From NCBI RefSeq assembly GCF_005233835.1, contig NZ_SZQA01000006.1:1-64000 (forward strand): 64,000 nt of DNA, given 5' to 3'. Each line of letters opens with the position of its first letter. Position 1 is the first letter of the stretch. A program made the translations under genes and the position numbers. The notes below the pieces were generated by a model that was given only the letters and a program-made list of their open reading frames with translations, had not been told where the DNA came from and did no database searches. The DNA comes from Herbidospora galbida. GTDB lineage: Bacteria > Actinomycetota > Actinomycetes > Streptosporangiales > Streptosporangiaceae. Positions 37,240 to 45,102 of this stretch are shown in pieces.

Positions 37240-38337
37240 ATGTCAGGACCGTCCATGCAGACCACTGCCCGGCGCGACATCGCGGTACCCGGACCTACCG
37301 GACTCGACGGATTCAGTCCACGGCCACGGCCGACGATTCGCAACGTAGCCGAGCGCGCGGGCGTCTCTAAGTCCCTGGTCTCGCTGGTCCTTCGCGGCTC
37401 ACCTCATGTGAGCGAACATCGCCGGGAGGCGGTTCTGCAGGCGGCCAGGGAGCTGGGATACCGGCCCAACGCCGTCGCCCGCAGTCTCGTCGAAGGCCGC
37501 ACTCATCTGGTCGGGGCCCTCGTCGCCGACCTGCACAACCCGTTCTACGCCGAGTTCCTCGACGGCCTCCAGGAGAGCCTCCACGGTGAGGGCCTGCGGC
37601 TGCTCATCGGCTCCGGCCGGTTCGACCCGGCGTTCGAGGACGAAGCCGTCGAGGCCTTCCTCGAACTGCGCGTCGACGGCCTGGTGCTGCTGGGCGTCGC
37701 CCCCTCCAGCGACACGCTGGCCGAGGCCGCCGCCTACACGCCGACCGTCGTCGTCGGAGAACGTGACGTCGACCTCGAGAGCGTCGACATCGTCGTCGAC
37801 GACGACCAGCTCGGCGCGCGTCTCGCGGTCGACCATCTCGTCGAGCTCGGACACCGCCGGATCGCCCATATCGAGGGCACCCCCTCATCCGCGGCCCGTT
37901 GCCGGTGCGAGGGCTATCTGGTGGCCATGCGCCGTCACGCGCTGGCGCCGTACATCATGGTCGAGCACGGTGACTTCACCGAGGAGGGCGGCCGCCGCGC
38001 GGCGCTGGCCCTGCTCGAGCGCGACCCTCGGCCGACCGCCATCTTCGCCGCCAACGACGTCGTCGCCCTCGGGGTGCTCACCGCCGCCAGCGAGCTCGGG
38101 CTGCGGGTCCCCGAAGACCTGTCGGTCGTCGGTTACGACAACACGCACCTGGCCGCCGTCCACCACATCTCGCTGACCTCGGTCGACCAGCCGCGCCGCG
38201 CGATGGGCCGCTCGGCCGCCGCGCTGCTCAGCGACCGGATCTCCGAGCCCGGCAAGAACTCGCGCCTGCGCCAGGTGACGCCGCAGCTGATCACCCGCCG
38301 CAGCACTGGGCCCGCGCCAAAGGATTCCCAAAGCTAG
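37240..38337 (+). CDS. LacI family transcriptional regulator
   Basis: 365 residues. The helix-turn-helix (~30-55: [20 protein letters not shown]) and hinge ([18 protein letters not shown]) are followed by a periplasmic-binding-protein-like effector domain with VGYDN and TSVDQP near the end, so the protein should bind a small sugar-like ligand. ATG 37240 follows GGGGAG. No sugar transporter or catabolic operon adjoins it, although an amidase and a GH20 hexosaminidase lie 0.4-1.2 kb downstream on the same strand and could be targets (inference). Confidence 0.9.
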   Translation: MSGPSMQTTARRDIAVPGPTGLDGFSPRPRPTIRNVAERAGVSKSLVSLVLRGSPHVSEHRREAVLQAARELGYRPNAVARSLVEGRTHLVGALVADLHNPFYAEFLDGLQESLHGEGLRLLIGSGRFDPAFEDEAVEAFLELRVDGLVLLGVAPSSDTLAEAAAYTPTVVVGERDVDLESVDIVVDDDQLGARLAVDHLVELGHRRIAHIEGTPSSAARCRCEGYLVAMRRHALAPYIMVEHGDFTEEGGRRAALALLERDPRPTAIFAANDVVALGVLTAASELGLRVPEDLSVVGYDNTHLAAVHHISLTSVDQPRRAMGRSAAALLSDRISEPGKNSRLRQVTPQLITRRSTGPAPKDSQS

Positions 38338-38416
38338 GTCAACCGGTCCGGCGTCGGGTCACGGTCCGTGTTGACTCGGGCCACGACGCCGGACGGTGAA
38401 GATCTGGGGGAATTCA

Positions 38417-38656
38417 ATGCGTGATCCAGAGTTGGTCTCCTGTGCCCAGCGCGCGGCGGCCGAACTCGAACGGGCCTGGGGCCACTGGCGCCATTCCCGG
38501 GGCCGGACCGAGACGGGCGACGAGTCCGTGGCCAGCTATGTGGCGCATTCGATCGACCACCCGTGGGGCCGTCCCCGGGTCGTCCTCGGTCTCGACGCCG
38601 AGGAGGCCCGCGAACTGGCGGCCCTGCTGCAGATCCAGAACCTGAGCTCTGGGTGA
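38417..38656 (+). CDS. Small conserved hypothetical protein
   Basis: 79 residues, no signal or membrane segment. The sequence (WGHWRHSRGRTETGDESVAS, then HPWGRPRVVLGLDAEEARELA) resembles small actinobacterial proteins of unknown function. ATG 38417 follows GGGGGA by 6 nt, and codon usage matches its neighbours, supporting a real gene. Confidence 0.65.
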   Translation: MRDPELVSCAQRAAAELERAWGHWRHSRGRTETGDESVASYVAHSIDHPWGRPRVVLGLDAEEARELAALLQIQNLSSG

Positions 38657-38749
38657 TTTGCATCCTTTACTCACATAACGGCCAGGTCACGGCCAGGGAA
38701 CGCGTAGGTTGGGTGCTTGTACTGCCCGCCTGCGAGAGGAACCACCGTG

Positions 38750-39568
38750 ATGAAGACTCGTCCGGCGCTCACCGCCGCCGCTCTGGCCGTGATCGGTCTG
38801 GGAACCGCCGCGTGCGGTGGCGGGGTGGCCGCGGGTGCCGAGTCTGCCCCGGCCGTCGTGCAGAAGAGCACCGCTGAAGCGGTCGCCGCGCCCGCGCAGG
38901 CTCCCGCGAAACCGCTCGCGGGCAAGGTCATCGTGATCGACCCCGGTCACAACGGCGGCAACTACAAGCGCCCCGACGTCATCAACAAGCAGGTCGACGT
39001 CCTGACCCAGAAGAAGGCCTGCGACACCACCGGCACCGCGACCAACGACGGCTACTCCGAGGCCGCGTTCACCTGGGACGTCTCGGTCCGCCTCGCCAAG
39101 CTGCTGCGGGCCGAGGGCGCCACGGTCAAGCTGACCCGCGACGACAACACCGGCGTCGGGCCGTGCATCACCCAGCGCGCCGCGATCGGCAACAAGGCCA
39201 AGGCCGACCTCGCCATCTCGATCCACGCCGACGGCGCCGGCTCGGGCAGTCACGGCTTCCACGTCATCATGCCGAAGAAGATCAACGGCCCGGTCGACCC
39301 GGTGGTCGCCAAGTCGGCCAAGCTCGGCCTCGCCGTACGCAACGCCGTGAAGAAGCAGACCGGCATGCCCTACGCCAACTACATCGGCAAGAACGCCCTC
39401 GACTACCGCTCCGACCTGGGCGGGCTGAACCTGTCGACGGTGCCGAAGGTCTTCATCGAGTCGGGCAACATGCGCAACGCCGGCGACGCGGCCAAGCTGA
39501 AGAGCGCCGCGTGGCGGCAGGACCTCGCCGAGGCCTTGGCGGGCAGCTTCCAGACCTACCTGAAGTAA
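38750..39568 (+). CDS. N-acetylmuramoyl-L-alanine amidase (Amidase_3), lipoprotein
   Basis: 272-residue cell-wall hydrolase cutting the amide bond between muramic acid and the stem peptide. The signal ends in a lipobox GTAAC with Cys22 as the lipid anchor. The zinc ligands His67 (DPGHNGG), Glu104 and His159 (SIHADG) and catalytic Glu237 (FIESGNMRN) are all present. GTG 38747 or ATG 38750 follow AGAGGA. The hexosaminidase starts 3 nt after its stop, so the two are cotranscribed and probably act together on peptidoglycan. Confidence 0.9.
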   Translation: MKTRPALTAAALAVIGLGTAACGGGVAAGAESAPAVVQKSTAEAVAAPAQAPAKPLAGKVIVIDPGHNGGNYKRPDVINKQVDVLTQKKACDTTGTATNDGYSEAAFTWDVSVRLAKLLRAEGATVKLTRDDNTGVGPCITQRAAIGNKAKADLAISIHADGAGSGSHGFHVIMPKKINGPVDPVVAKSAKLGLAVRNAVKKQTGMPYANYIGKNALDYRSDLGGLNLSTVPKVFIESGNMRNAGDAAKLKSAAWRQDLAEALAGSFQTYLK

Positions 39569-39571
39569 TCC

Positions 39572-41092
39572 ATGATCGAGGGCATGCACCACTTCCTGCC
39601 TGCCCCCCGGTCCGTCGAACCCCTCCCGGGCGTCTGCACGCTCACGCCCGGCTTCGGGGAGGAACCGGTCTCGGTACGCCATCACGTCGCCCCCGAGGCC
39701 TACACGCTCACCGTGCGGGCCGACGGGGTCGAGATCATCGCGGGTGACACCTCGGGAGCCTTCTACGCGGCCCAGACGCTGCGGCAGCTGCTGCCTCCCG
39801 GCGCCTTCCGGGCGGCTCCCGGGTTCGAGCGATACGAGGTGCCCTGCGTCCGGATCACCGACGCCCCCGCGCTGTCGTGGCGCGGCGCGCATCTGGACGT
39901 CTCCCGGCACTTCCTGCCCAAGCACGACGTGCTGCGGATGATCGACCTGCTGGCGATGCACAAGCTGAACCGGCTGCACCTCCACCTGGCCGACGACCAG
40001 GGCTGGCGGGTCGAGTCGCGGGCCTATCCGCGCCTGCACGAGATCGGTTCCCACCGCGCCCAGACGATCACCTCGCGCAAGGGCGAGCCGGAGACCTACG
40101 ACGGAACCCCCCACGGCGGCTTCTACACGCTCGACGATCTGCGGGAGATCGCGGCCTATGCCCGGCAGCGGGCGGTCACGGTCGTGCCGGAGATCGACGT
40201 TCCGGGCCACGCGTCGGCGATCCTGGCGGCCTACCCCGAGTTCGGCGCCGACCCGTCGCAGCGGCACAAGGTTTTGGAACGGTGGGGCATCTCCCCCGCC
40301 ATCCTCGCCCCGCTGCCCAAGACGATCGACTTCCTGGCCACGATCTTCGACGAGATCCTCGGCGCGCTCGGCGAGACCCCGTTCTTCCACATCGGCGGCG
40401 ACGAGTGCGTGCTCGACGCCTGGTCCGCGTCCACCGAGATCACGGCCTTCCAGCGGGCGCAGGACCTGGCCACTCCAGGAGACCTGCACGCCTGGTTCCT
40501 GCGGCGGCTGGCCGACCTGCTGGCCGAGCGGGGCAGCCGGGCGGTCGTGTGGGACGAGGCGTTCGTCAGCGGCATGCTGCGCGAGGACACGATCGTGATG
40601 CCCTGGCGCGGCATGAACGTCGCCCGGCGGGCCGCCGCCGCGGGTCACGACGTGGTGCTCACGCCGGTGTTCCCGCTCTACTTCGACTACGCCGAGGCGG
40701 CATCGGCCGACGAACCGGCCGCGCTGGGCGAGACGATCACCATGGCCGACGTGGCCGCCTTCGACGTCTCCGGCCACATGGGCGTGCAGTTCCAGCTGTG
40801 GTCGGAGTACATCCCCGACAGCCGCACCCTCGACTACAAGGCCTGGCCCCGGGGCTGTGCGATGGCCGAGATCGCCTGGACGGGCCGGCCGGCGGCGCCG
40901 GACTTCCGGGGCCGCCTGGAACGCCATCTGGGCCGGCTGGACGCGGCGGGCGTCAACTACCGCCCGCTCGACGGGCCGAGGCCCTGGCAGCGCTCACGCC
41001 CCCACACGCCGGGCCGGTTCGACGTCGCCGCCGTCATGCGCCATCTCGACGAGCTGACGCTGTCAGCCGACTCGACCCGCCCGAGCATGTAG
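39572..41092 (+). CDS. Beta-N-acetylhexosaminidase, GH20
   Basis: 506-residue glycoside hydrolase removing terminal N-acetylglucosamine, from chitin or peptidoglycan fragments. An N-terminal GH20b domain precedes the TIM barrel (WRGAHLDVSRHFLPKHDVLR). The substrate-assisted catalytic pair is Asp277-Glu278 in HIGGDEC. There is no signal peptide, so it may act on imported sugars in the cytoplasm. It is downstream of the amidase by 3 nt. Its 3' end overlaps the convergent pyrD gene by 30 nt. An internal start at 39584 is possible. Confidence 0.92.
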   Translation: MIEGMHHFLPAPRSVEPLPGVCTLTPGFGEEPVSVRHHVAPEAYTLTVRADGVEIIAGDTSGAFYAAQTLRQLLPPGAFRAAPGFERYEVPCVRITDAPALSWRGAHLDVSRHFLPKHDVLRMIDLLAMHKLNRLHLHLADDQGWRVESRAYPRLHEIGSHRAQTITSRKGEPETYDGTPHGGFYTLDDLREIAAYARQRAVTVVPEIDVPGHASAILAAYPEFGADPSQRHKVLERWGISPAILAPLPKTIDFLATIFDEILGALGETPFFHIGGDECVLDAWSASTEITAFQRAQDLATPGDLHAWFLRRLADLLAERGSRAVVWDEAFVSGMLREDTIVMPWRGMNVARRAAAAGHDVVLTPVFPLYFDYAEAASADEPAALGETITMADVAAFDVSGHMGVQFQLWSEYIPDSRTLDYKAWPRGCAMAEIAWTGRPAAPDFRGRLERHLGRLDAAGVNYRPLDGPRPWQRSRPHTPGRFDVAAVMRHLDELTLSADSTRPSM

Positions 41093-42130
41093 GTCGCGTA
41101 CCGAGGAGAGACCGTGGCGACGCAGCCGGCGGGACAGCTGCCGGTTGATGTCCCAGGCCCACAGCGGGCCGCCGTAGATCAGGCCGGTGTAGCCCTGGAC
41201 GAGCGTGGCACCGGCCAGCAGGCGCTCCCAGACGTCGTCGACGTCTTCCACGCCGCCGACGGAGACCAGCACCAGGCGGTCGCCGACCTTGGCGTGGAGG
41301 CGGCGCAGGACCTCCAGCGACCGGTCTTTCAGCGGACGGCCCGACAGGCCGCCCGTCTCGGTGCTGGAGACGCCCGCGCGGCTGATCGTGGTGTTGGTCG
41401 CGATGATGCCGGCCAGGCCGAGTTCGGCGGCCAGTTCGGCGACCTCGTCGATGTCCTCGTCGGCCAGGTCGGGGGCGATCTTCACCAGCAGCGGGGTGCG
41501 GCCCGCGACCGCCTTGACCTCGGTCAGCAGCGGGCGCAGCAGGTCGACCGCCTGGAGGTTGCGCAGGCCGGGCGTGTTCGGCGAGGAGACGTTGACGACC
41601 AGGTAGTCGGCCAGCCCGGCGAGTACCCTGGCGCTGGCGACGTAGTCGCGGGTCGCCTCCTCTTCGGGGACGACCTTGGTCTTGCCGATGTTCACCCCGA
41701 CCACGGCGGGCACCCCGCGGACCCGCTTCAACCGGCGGGCGGCCATCTTGGCGCCCTCGTTGTTGAAGCCCATCCGGTTGATGATCGCCTTCTCGGGGAT
41801 CAGCCGGAACAGGCGCGGGCGGGCGTTGCCGGGCTGGGCGTGGGCCGTGATCGTGCCGACCTCGACGTGACCGAAGCCGAGCGCGCTCAGCGCCGGGACG
41901 CACTCGGCGTTCTTGTCGAACCCCGCCGCGAGCCCGAACGGCGTCGGGAAGTGCACCCCGAACGCCTGGACCCGCAGGGACTCGTCACGGGGCGCCAGGA
42001 GGGCATGGAGGATCCGCTTCACGACCGGCAGGACCGACAGGGTCGCGAGCAGTCGGATCGTCAGATGGTGGATCTTCTCCGCGTCGGTGCGGCGCAGGAC
42101 CCACGTGAAGAGCATTCGGTACGACATCAC
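41063..42130 (-). CDS. pyrD: Dihydroorotate dehydrogenase, quinone-dependent (class 2)
   Basis: 355-residue FMN enzyme oxidising dihydroorotate to orotate in pyrimidine synthesis, with electrons to the membrane quinone. The N-terminal helical extension (MLFTWVLRRTDAEKIHHLTIRLL) marks class 2. The catalytic serine lies in NVSSPNTPGLR (~182), and FMN-phosphate motifs include SVGGVED and GYTGLIYGGP. ATG 42130 (followed directly by another ATG) is far inside the preceding STAS reading frame: the two same-strand genes overlap by 146 nt. Confidence 0.93.
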   Translation of the reverse strand: MMSYRMLFTWVLRRTDAEKIHHLTIRLLATLSVLPVVKRILHALLAPRDESLRVQAFGVHFPTPFGLAAGFDKNAECVPALSALGFGHVEVGTITAHAQPGNARPRLFRLIPEKAIINRMGFNNEGAKMAARRLKRVRGVPAVVGVNIGKTKVVPEEEATRDYVASARVLAGLADYLVVNVSSPNTPGLRNLQAVDLLRPLLTEVKAVAGRTPLLVKIAPDLADEDIDEVAELAAELGLAGIIATNTTISRAGVSSTETGGLSGRPLKDRSLEVLRRLHAKVGDRLVLVSVGGVEDVDDVWERLLAGATLVQGYTGLIYGGPLWAWDINRQLSRRLRRHGLSSVRDLHARAGRVG

Positions 42131-42395
42131 CGGCCAGCGTATCCACTTCGAGGTACCGGTCGAAGTCGAGCAGCCGCAGCAACCGGATCACCCCGTCGGG
42201 CGGGTTCGCGATGGAGACCCGCCCCCGGGCCCTGCGGTGCGCCCAGAGCAGGGTCCGGGCGCCCGCGACGTCGATGAACGTCACCTTGGCCAGGTCGAGC
42301 CGCAGATGCGCGGCCCGCCCGGCCCTCCAGACGGCGCGGCGGAGCTCCACGGCGCCGAAGACGTCGAGATCACCTTGCAGGATGATCGTGGTCAT
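41985..42395 (-). CDS. STAS-domain protein (anti-anti-sigma-like) running into pyrD
   Basis: 136 residues as read; only the first ~85 form a STAS domain (MTTIILQGDLDVFGAVELR ... KVTFIDVAGARTLL). The tail from about residue 90 is translated from the start of pyrD in another frame and is proline-rich and unlike STAS, so the ancestral stop seems lost or a frameshift exists. The serine normally phosphorylated after the conserved Asp (FIDSSG in SpoIIAA) is Val here. It follows the GAF-ANTAR gene by 4 nt on the same strand. Confidence 0.7.
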   Translation of the reverse strand: MTTIILQGDLDVFGAVELRRAVWRAGRAAHLRLDLAKVTFIDVAGARTLLWAHRRARGRVSIANPPDGVIRLLRLLDFDRYLEVDTLAGDVVPNALHVGPAPHRRGEDPPSDDPTARDPVGPAGREADPPCPPGAP

Positions 42396-42399
42396 GAGA

Positions 42400-43119
42400 T
42401 CAGATCGCGTGGTCCGGATCTCCACGACCCTGTTCCCCGAGCAGTTCGGCGGCCAGATCGGCAACCCTCCGGCGACTGTCCCTGGCCTGTTTGCGCAGGC
42501 CCGTGAAGGCCTGACTGGCGGTCAGGTCGTGCTTCCCCATCAGGTAGCCGATGGCCCTTTCGATGACCACGCGGTAGTCGAGCGCGTATTGGAGCTGGTC
42601 GGCGAGCTGTGACTTCTCCTCCGCCTCCACGGCGGCGGCGATGACCTGCTCGATCACGTGGGCGTAGGCGTGCAGCGCCTCGGTGTCGGACTCCTCCCAG
42701 TCGTGGGTGGTGTCCTGGTAGACGTTGAGCGTGCCCACGGGCACCCCGCCGAGTCGTACCGGCACGCCCGCGACGGCCCGCACGTCGGGGTGCAGGAGCG
42801 CCGCGAGATCGGGCCAGCGGTCGTCTTTCCGGACGTCATACGTGGTCACGGCGTCGTCGGTCGTGTACGCGGCCACACAGGGCCCCGCCTGGACGGTCGC
42901 CTGGGCGTGTTCGAGGCTGCGTCCCGCCTCGTCGGTGGCGAACAGGTATCGCAGGATGCGATCGGGGTCGGCGAACATCAGGCCGGCCCCGGAATATCCG
43001 AAGATCCGGTCGACGACCTGGACAATCCGCTCAAGGTGGTACACGATCCCGGTCGCCGGAGCGGCCTTCTGCATTCGCCGCAAGCTAGCGACGAGCGCTT
43101 CTGGATCGATATGGGTCAT
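42400..43119 (-). CDS. GAF-ANTAR signalling protein
   Basis: 239 residues. An N-terminal GAF sensor domain (~25-160) is joined to a C-terminal ANTAR RNA-binding domain (~170-230: QLQYALDYRVVIERAIGYLMGKHDLTASQAF). ANTAR proteins bind paired hairpins in nascent mRNA and prevent termination. ATG 43119 follows a strong GGGAGGA. Genes for STAS and a second GAF protein flank it, forming a small regulatory set. The signal and RNA targets are unknown. Confidence 0.85.
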   Translation of the reverse strand: MTHIDPEALVASLRRMQKAAPATGIVYHLERIVQVVDRIFGYSGAGLMFADPDRILRYLFATDEAGRSLEHAQATVQAGPCVAAYTTDDAVTTYDVRKDDRWPDLAALLHPDVRAVAGVPVRLGGVPVGTLNVYQDTTHDWEESDTEALHAYAHVIEQVIAAAVEAEEKSQLADQLQYALDYRVVIERAIGYLMGKHDLTASQAFTGLRKQARDSRRRVADLAAELLGEQGRGDPDHAI

Positions 43120-43181
43120 TCCGTATCCTCCCGTGAACCTCACCTGTGCGCCGGCGCGGTCGTGGAGAGGTAGCTTCGTGG

Positions 43182-43577
43182 TCATCTCACCTGCCCAGAG
43201 GCGGAGGACTCAGTCCTGCCCCCGGCCATGGCTTCCAGAGCGACGACGACGAGCTCGCCCAGACGCGCGCCTTTTTCCACCTCGGAACGGCTCCACTCGT
43301 GACGCTCGTGCGTGTAGAGAGTGAGCTCCCCGATGACTTCGCGGCCCTCGACGAGGGGAACGGACAGGGCCGAGCAGCCCGCGCGTTCGAGGACCCAGCC
43401 GTCTTCGTCGGTCGCTCCGATCATGCGGAGCCGATCGGTGTCGTCGAGCAGGCGAAGGGCGGCCCCGTCGACCCCGGACAGGTCGGCGACACCTTGCAGC
43501 ACATTGGCGAGCAGGAACTCAACGCCGGGCCCCGACACGTAGCCACCCCAATGAAATGAGAAAAGGCCCGCGGACAC
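43182..43577 (-). CDS. Stand-alone GAF-domain protein
   Basis: 131 residues as read from GTG 43577, or 118 from GTG 43538. The body is one GAF domain (VEFLLANVLQGVADLSGVDG ... LSVPLVEGREVIGELTLYTH). No output domain is present. It is upstream of and on the same strand as the GAF-ANTAR gene (62-nt gap), so both sensors may act together, perhaps as a heterodimer. The start is uncertain because neither GTG has a clear ribosome binding site. Confidence 0.75.
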   Translation of the reverse strand: MSAGLFSFHWGGYVSGPGVEFLLANVLQGVADLSGVDGAALRLLDDTDRLRMIGATDEDGWVLERAGCSALSVPLVEGREVIGELTLYTHERHEWSRSEVEKGARLGELVVVALEAMAGGRTESSASGQVR

Positions 43578-43668
43578 ACGGCGGATTCACTGCTGGCCAA
43601 GACTAGTGGGCTCTCTTGATCGCGACTAGCCCAACCCAGGTTTTTCGCCCGAACCGTTCGGCATCGGC

Positions 43669-44289
43669 ATGCGTTTCAGGGGCATGCTGCGTCGAATCCT
43701 GATCGTTCTCGCACTGCTCACCGGCGGCCTGGTGCTGGGGAACGCCCCCGCCCACGCCTGCAGTTGCGCCCCGCTGACCTCCGCCGAGCGGATGGAACAC
43801 GCGGCGGTCGTGTTCACCGGCACGGTCACCCGGCTCGACGCGCCCTTCGAGCCCTTCTCGCCTGACGTCCCGAACGTCTTCACCTTCCATGTGGACCACG
43901 CGTACAAGGGGGCGCCGACCGCCGCGCTCGAGGTGGCCTCGCACACCCAGGGGCCCGCCTGCGGGATGCGGTTCGAGCCCGGCTCGCGCTGGCTGATCTT
44001 CGCGCGGTCCGAGAACGGCGAACTGGAGAGCGGGCTGTGCAGCGGGAACGTGCCGATCGCCAAAGGCGGGAAGCCGCTCACCGCGAACGACCTGCCTACC
44101 GGGGAGAGCGCCGCGCTGATCGCGGCGCTCGGCCCGGCCCGGCAGGTGGCCGTCAGCCCGCCCGAGCCGGCCGTCGTGTCCCGGCGGCTCCCGCCGGTCC
44201 TGGTCATCGGCGTGATCGGCGTGGCGGGCCTGATCGCGCTGGTCAGCTGGGGAACATTCCGCCGGTCACGTTCACGAAGGACGCGGTGA
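43669..44289 (+). CDS. Secreted, membrane-anchored TIMP/NTR-like protein
   Basis: 206 residues. A signal peptide ends at Ala30, so the mature protein begins Cys31-Ser-Cys33, the arrangement seen in tissue inhibitors of metalloproteases and NTR-fold domains. Two further cysteines, Cys98 (GPACGM) and Cys124 (SGLCSGN), could complete two disulfides. The middle (VFTGTVTRLD, FHVDHAYKG) fits an OB-like beta-barrel. A C-terminal membrane helix (~176-194) and basic tail anchor it outside. Two secreted zinc peptidases lie 3-5 kb away. Inhibition is a hypothesis only. Confidence 0.75.
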   Translation: MRFRGMLRRILIVLALLTGGLVLGNAPAHACSCAPLTSAERMEHAAVVFTGTVTRLDAPFEPFSPDVPNVFTFHVDHAYKGAPTAALEVASHTQGPACGMRFEPGSRWLIFARSENGELESGLCSGNVPIAKGGKPLTANDLPTGESAALIAALGPARQVAVSPPEPAVVSRRLPPVLVIGVIGVAGLIALVSWGTFRRSRSRRTR

Positions 44290-45022
44290 TCCCGGCCGCG
44301 TGGTCGGAGGCGAGGAAGGCGATCGTCGAGGCGACCTCGGCGAGCCTCGGCGACCGCTTCAGCATCCGCATCTGGGCCATCCCGGCGAGCAGGCCGTCGA
44401 GGCCCGCCTGGTCGAGGGCCATGTCGGCGTTGACGGCGGCCAGCTTCTCGGGCGTGAACGTCTCGGGGATGCCGGCCACCCAGATGCCCAGCACCCGCAC
44501 CCCGTCGGCGCCGATCTCGTAGGCCAGGTTGCGGACGAAGGTGTCGATCGCGGCGTCGGCCGGGCCGGTGCCGCCCATCATCGGGCTGTTCACGCCCGAA
44601 CCGCTGCCGCTGTCGAGGGTGAGGATCACGCCGCGCTTGCGGGCGGTCATGTGGCGGGCGGCGGCCCGCGCGGTGATGAAGGTGGTGCGCAGCCCGTTTT
44701 CCACCGGCCTGAGCAGGTCGTCGACGGACATGCCGATCAACGGCGTGCCCTGGACGTCGCCGCGCGGCACCAGGTTCAGCGAGACGTCGATGCCGCCCCG
44801 CGCGGCCACCTCGGCGGCGTGGGCGTCGACCGCCGCCTCGTCGAACGCGTCGACCACCGCGACCTCGGCCCGGTCGCCGATGGTCTTGGCCAGGGCGTCG
44901 AGGGGCTCGCGGGTGCGGCCGGTGAGGAACACCCGGGCGCCCTGGCGGGCGAACTCCTCGGCCACCGCCGAACCGATCATGCCGCCGGCGCCGTAGATGA
45001 TCGCGTTCTTGTCCTGAAGCAT
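44243..45022 (-). CDS. SDR-family oxidoreductase lacking the Tyr-x-x-x-Lys motif
   Basis: 259 residues. The Rossmann start is intact (AIIYGAGGMIGSAVAEEFARQG), as is a GMFPS tail typical of enoyl-reductase-like SDRs. Where the catalytic Tyr-x-x-x-Lys should be, the sequence reads MMGGTGPADAAIDTF, so ordinary SDR chemistry is unlikely. ATG 45022 follows AAGGAGAAGG. It overlaps the convergent TIMP-like gene by 47 nt. Possible roles are a non-catalytic NAD(P) sensor or an enzyme using other residues. Confidence 0.8.
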   Translation of the reverse strand: MLQDKNAIIYGAGGMIGSAVAEEFARQGARVFLTGRTREPLDALAKTIGDRAEVAVVDAFDEAAVDAHAAEVAARGGIDVSLNLVPRGDVQGTPLIGMSVDDLLRPVENGLRTTFITARAAARHMTARKRGVILTLDSGSGSGVNSPMMGGTGPADAAIDTFVRNLAYEIGADGVRVLGIWVAGIPETFTPEKLAAVNADMALDQAGLDGLLAGMAQMRMLKRSPRLAEVASTIAFLASDHAAGITASFVNVTGGMFPS

Positions 45023-45102
45023 GTCCTTCTCCTTCTCAGCGGACCTTTCACTGACGCGTCGCCTGAAGGTGCGCGGAATCGACATCGGCTCCGAAGATTT
45101 CT

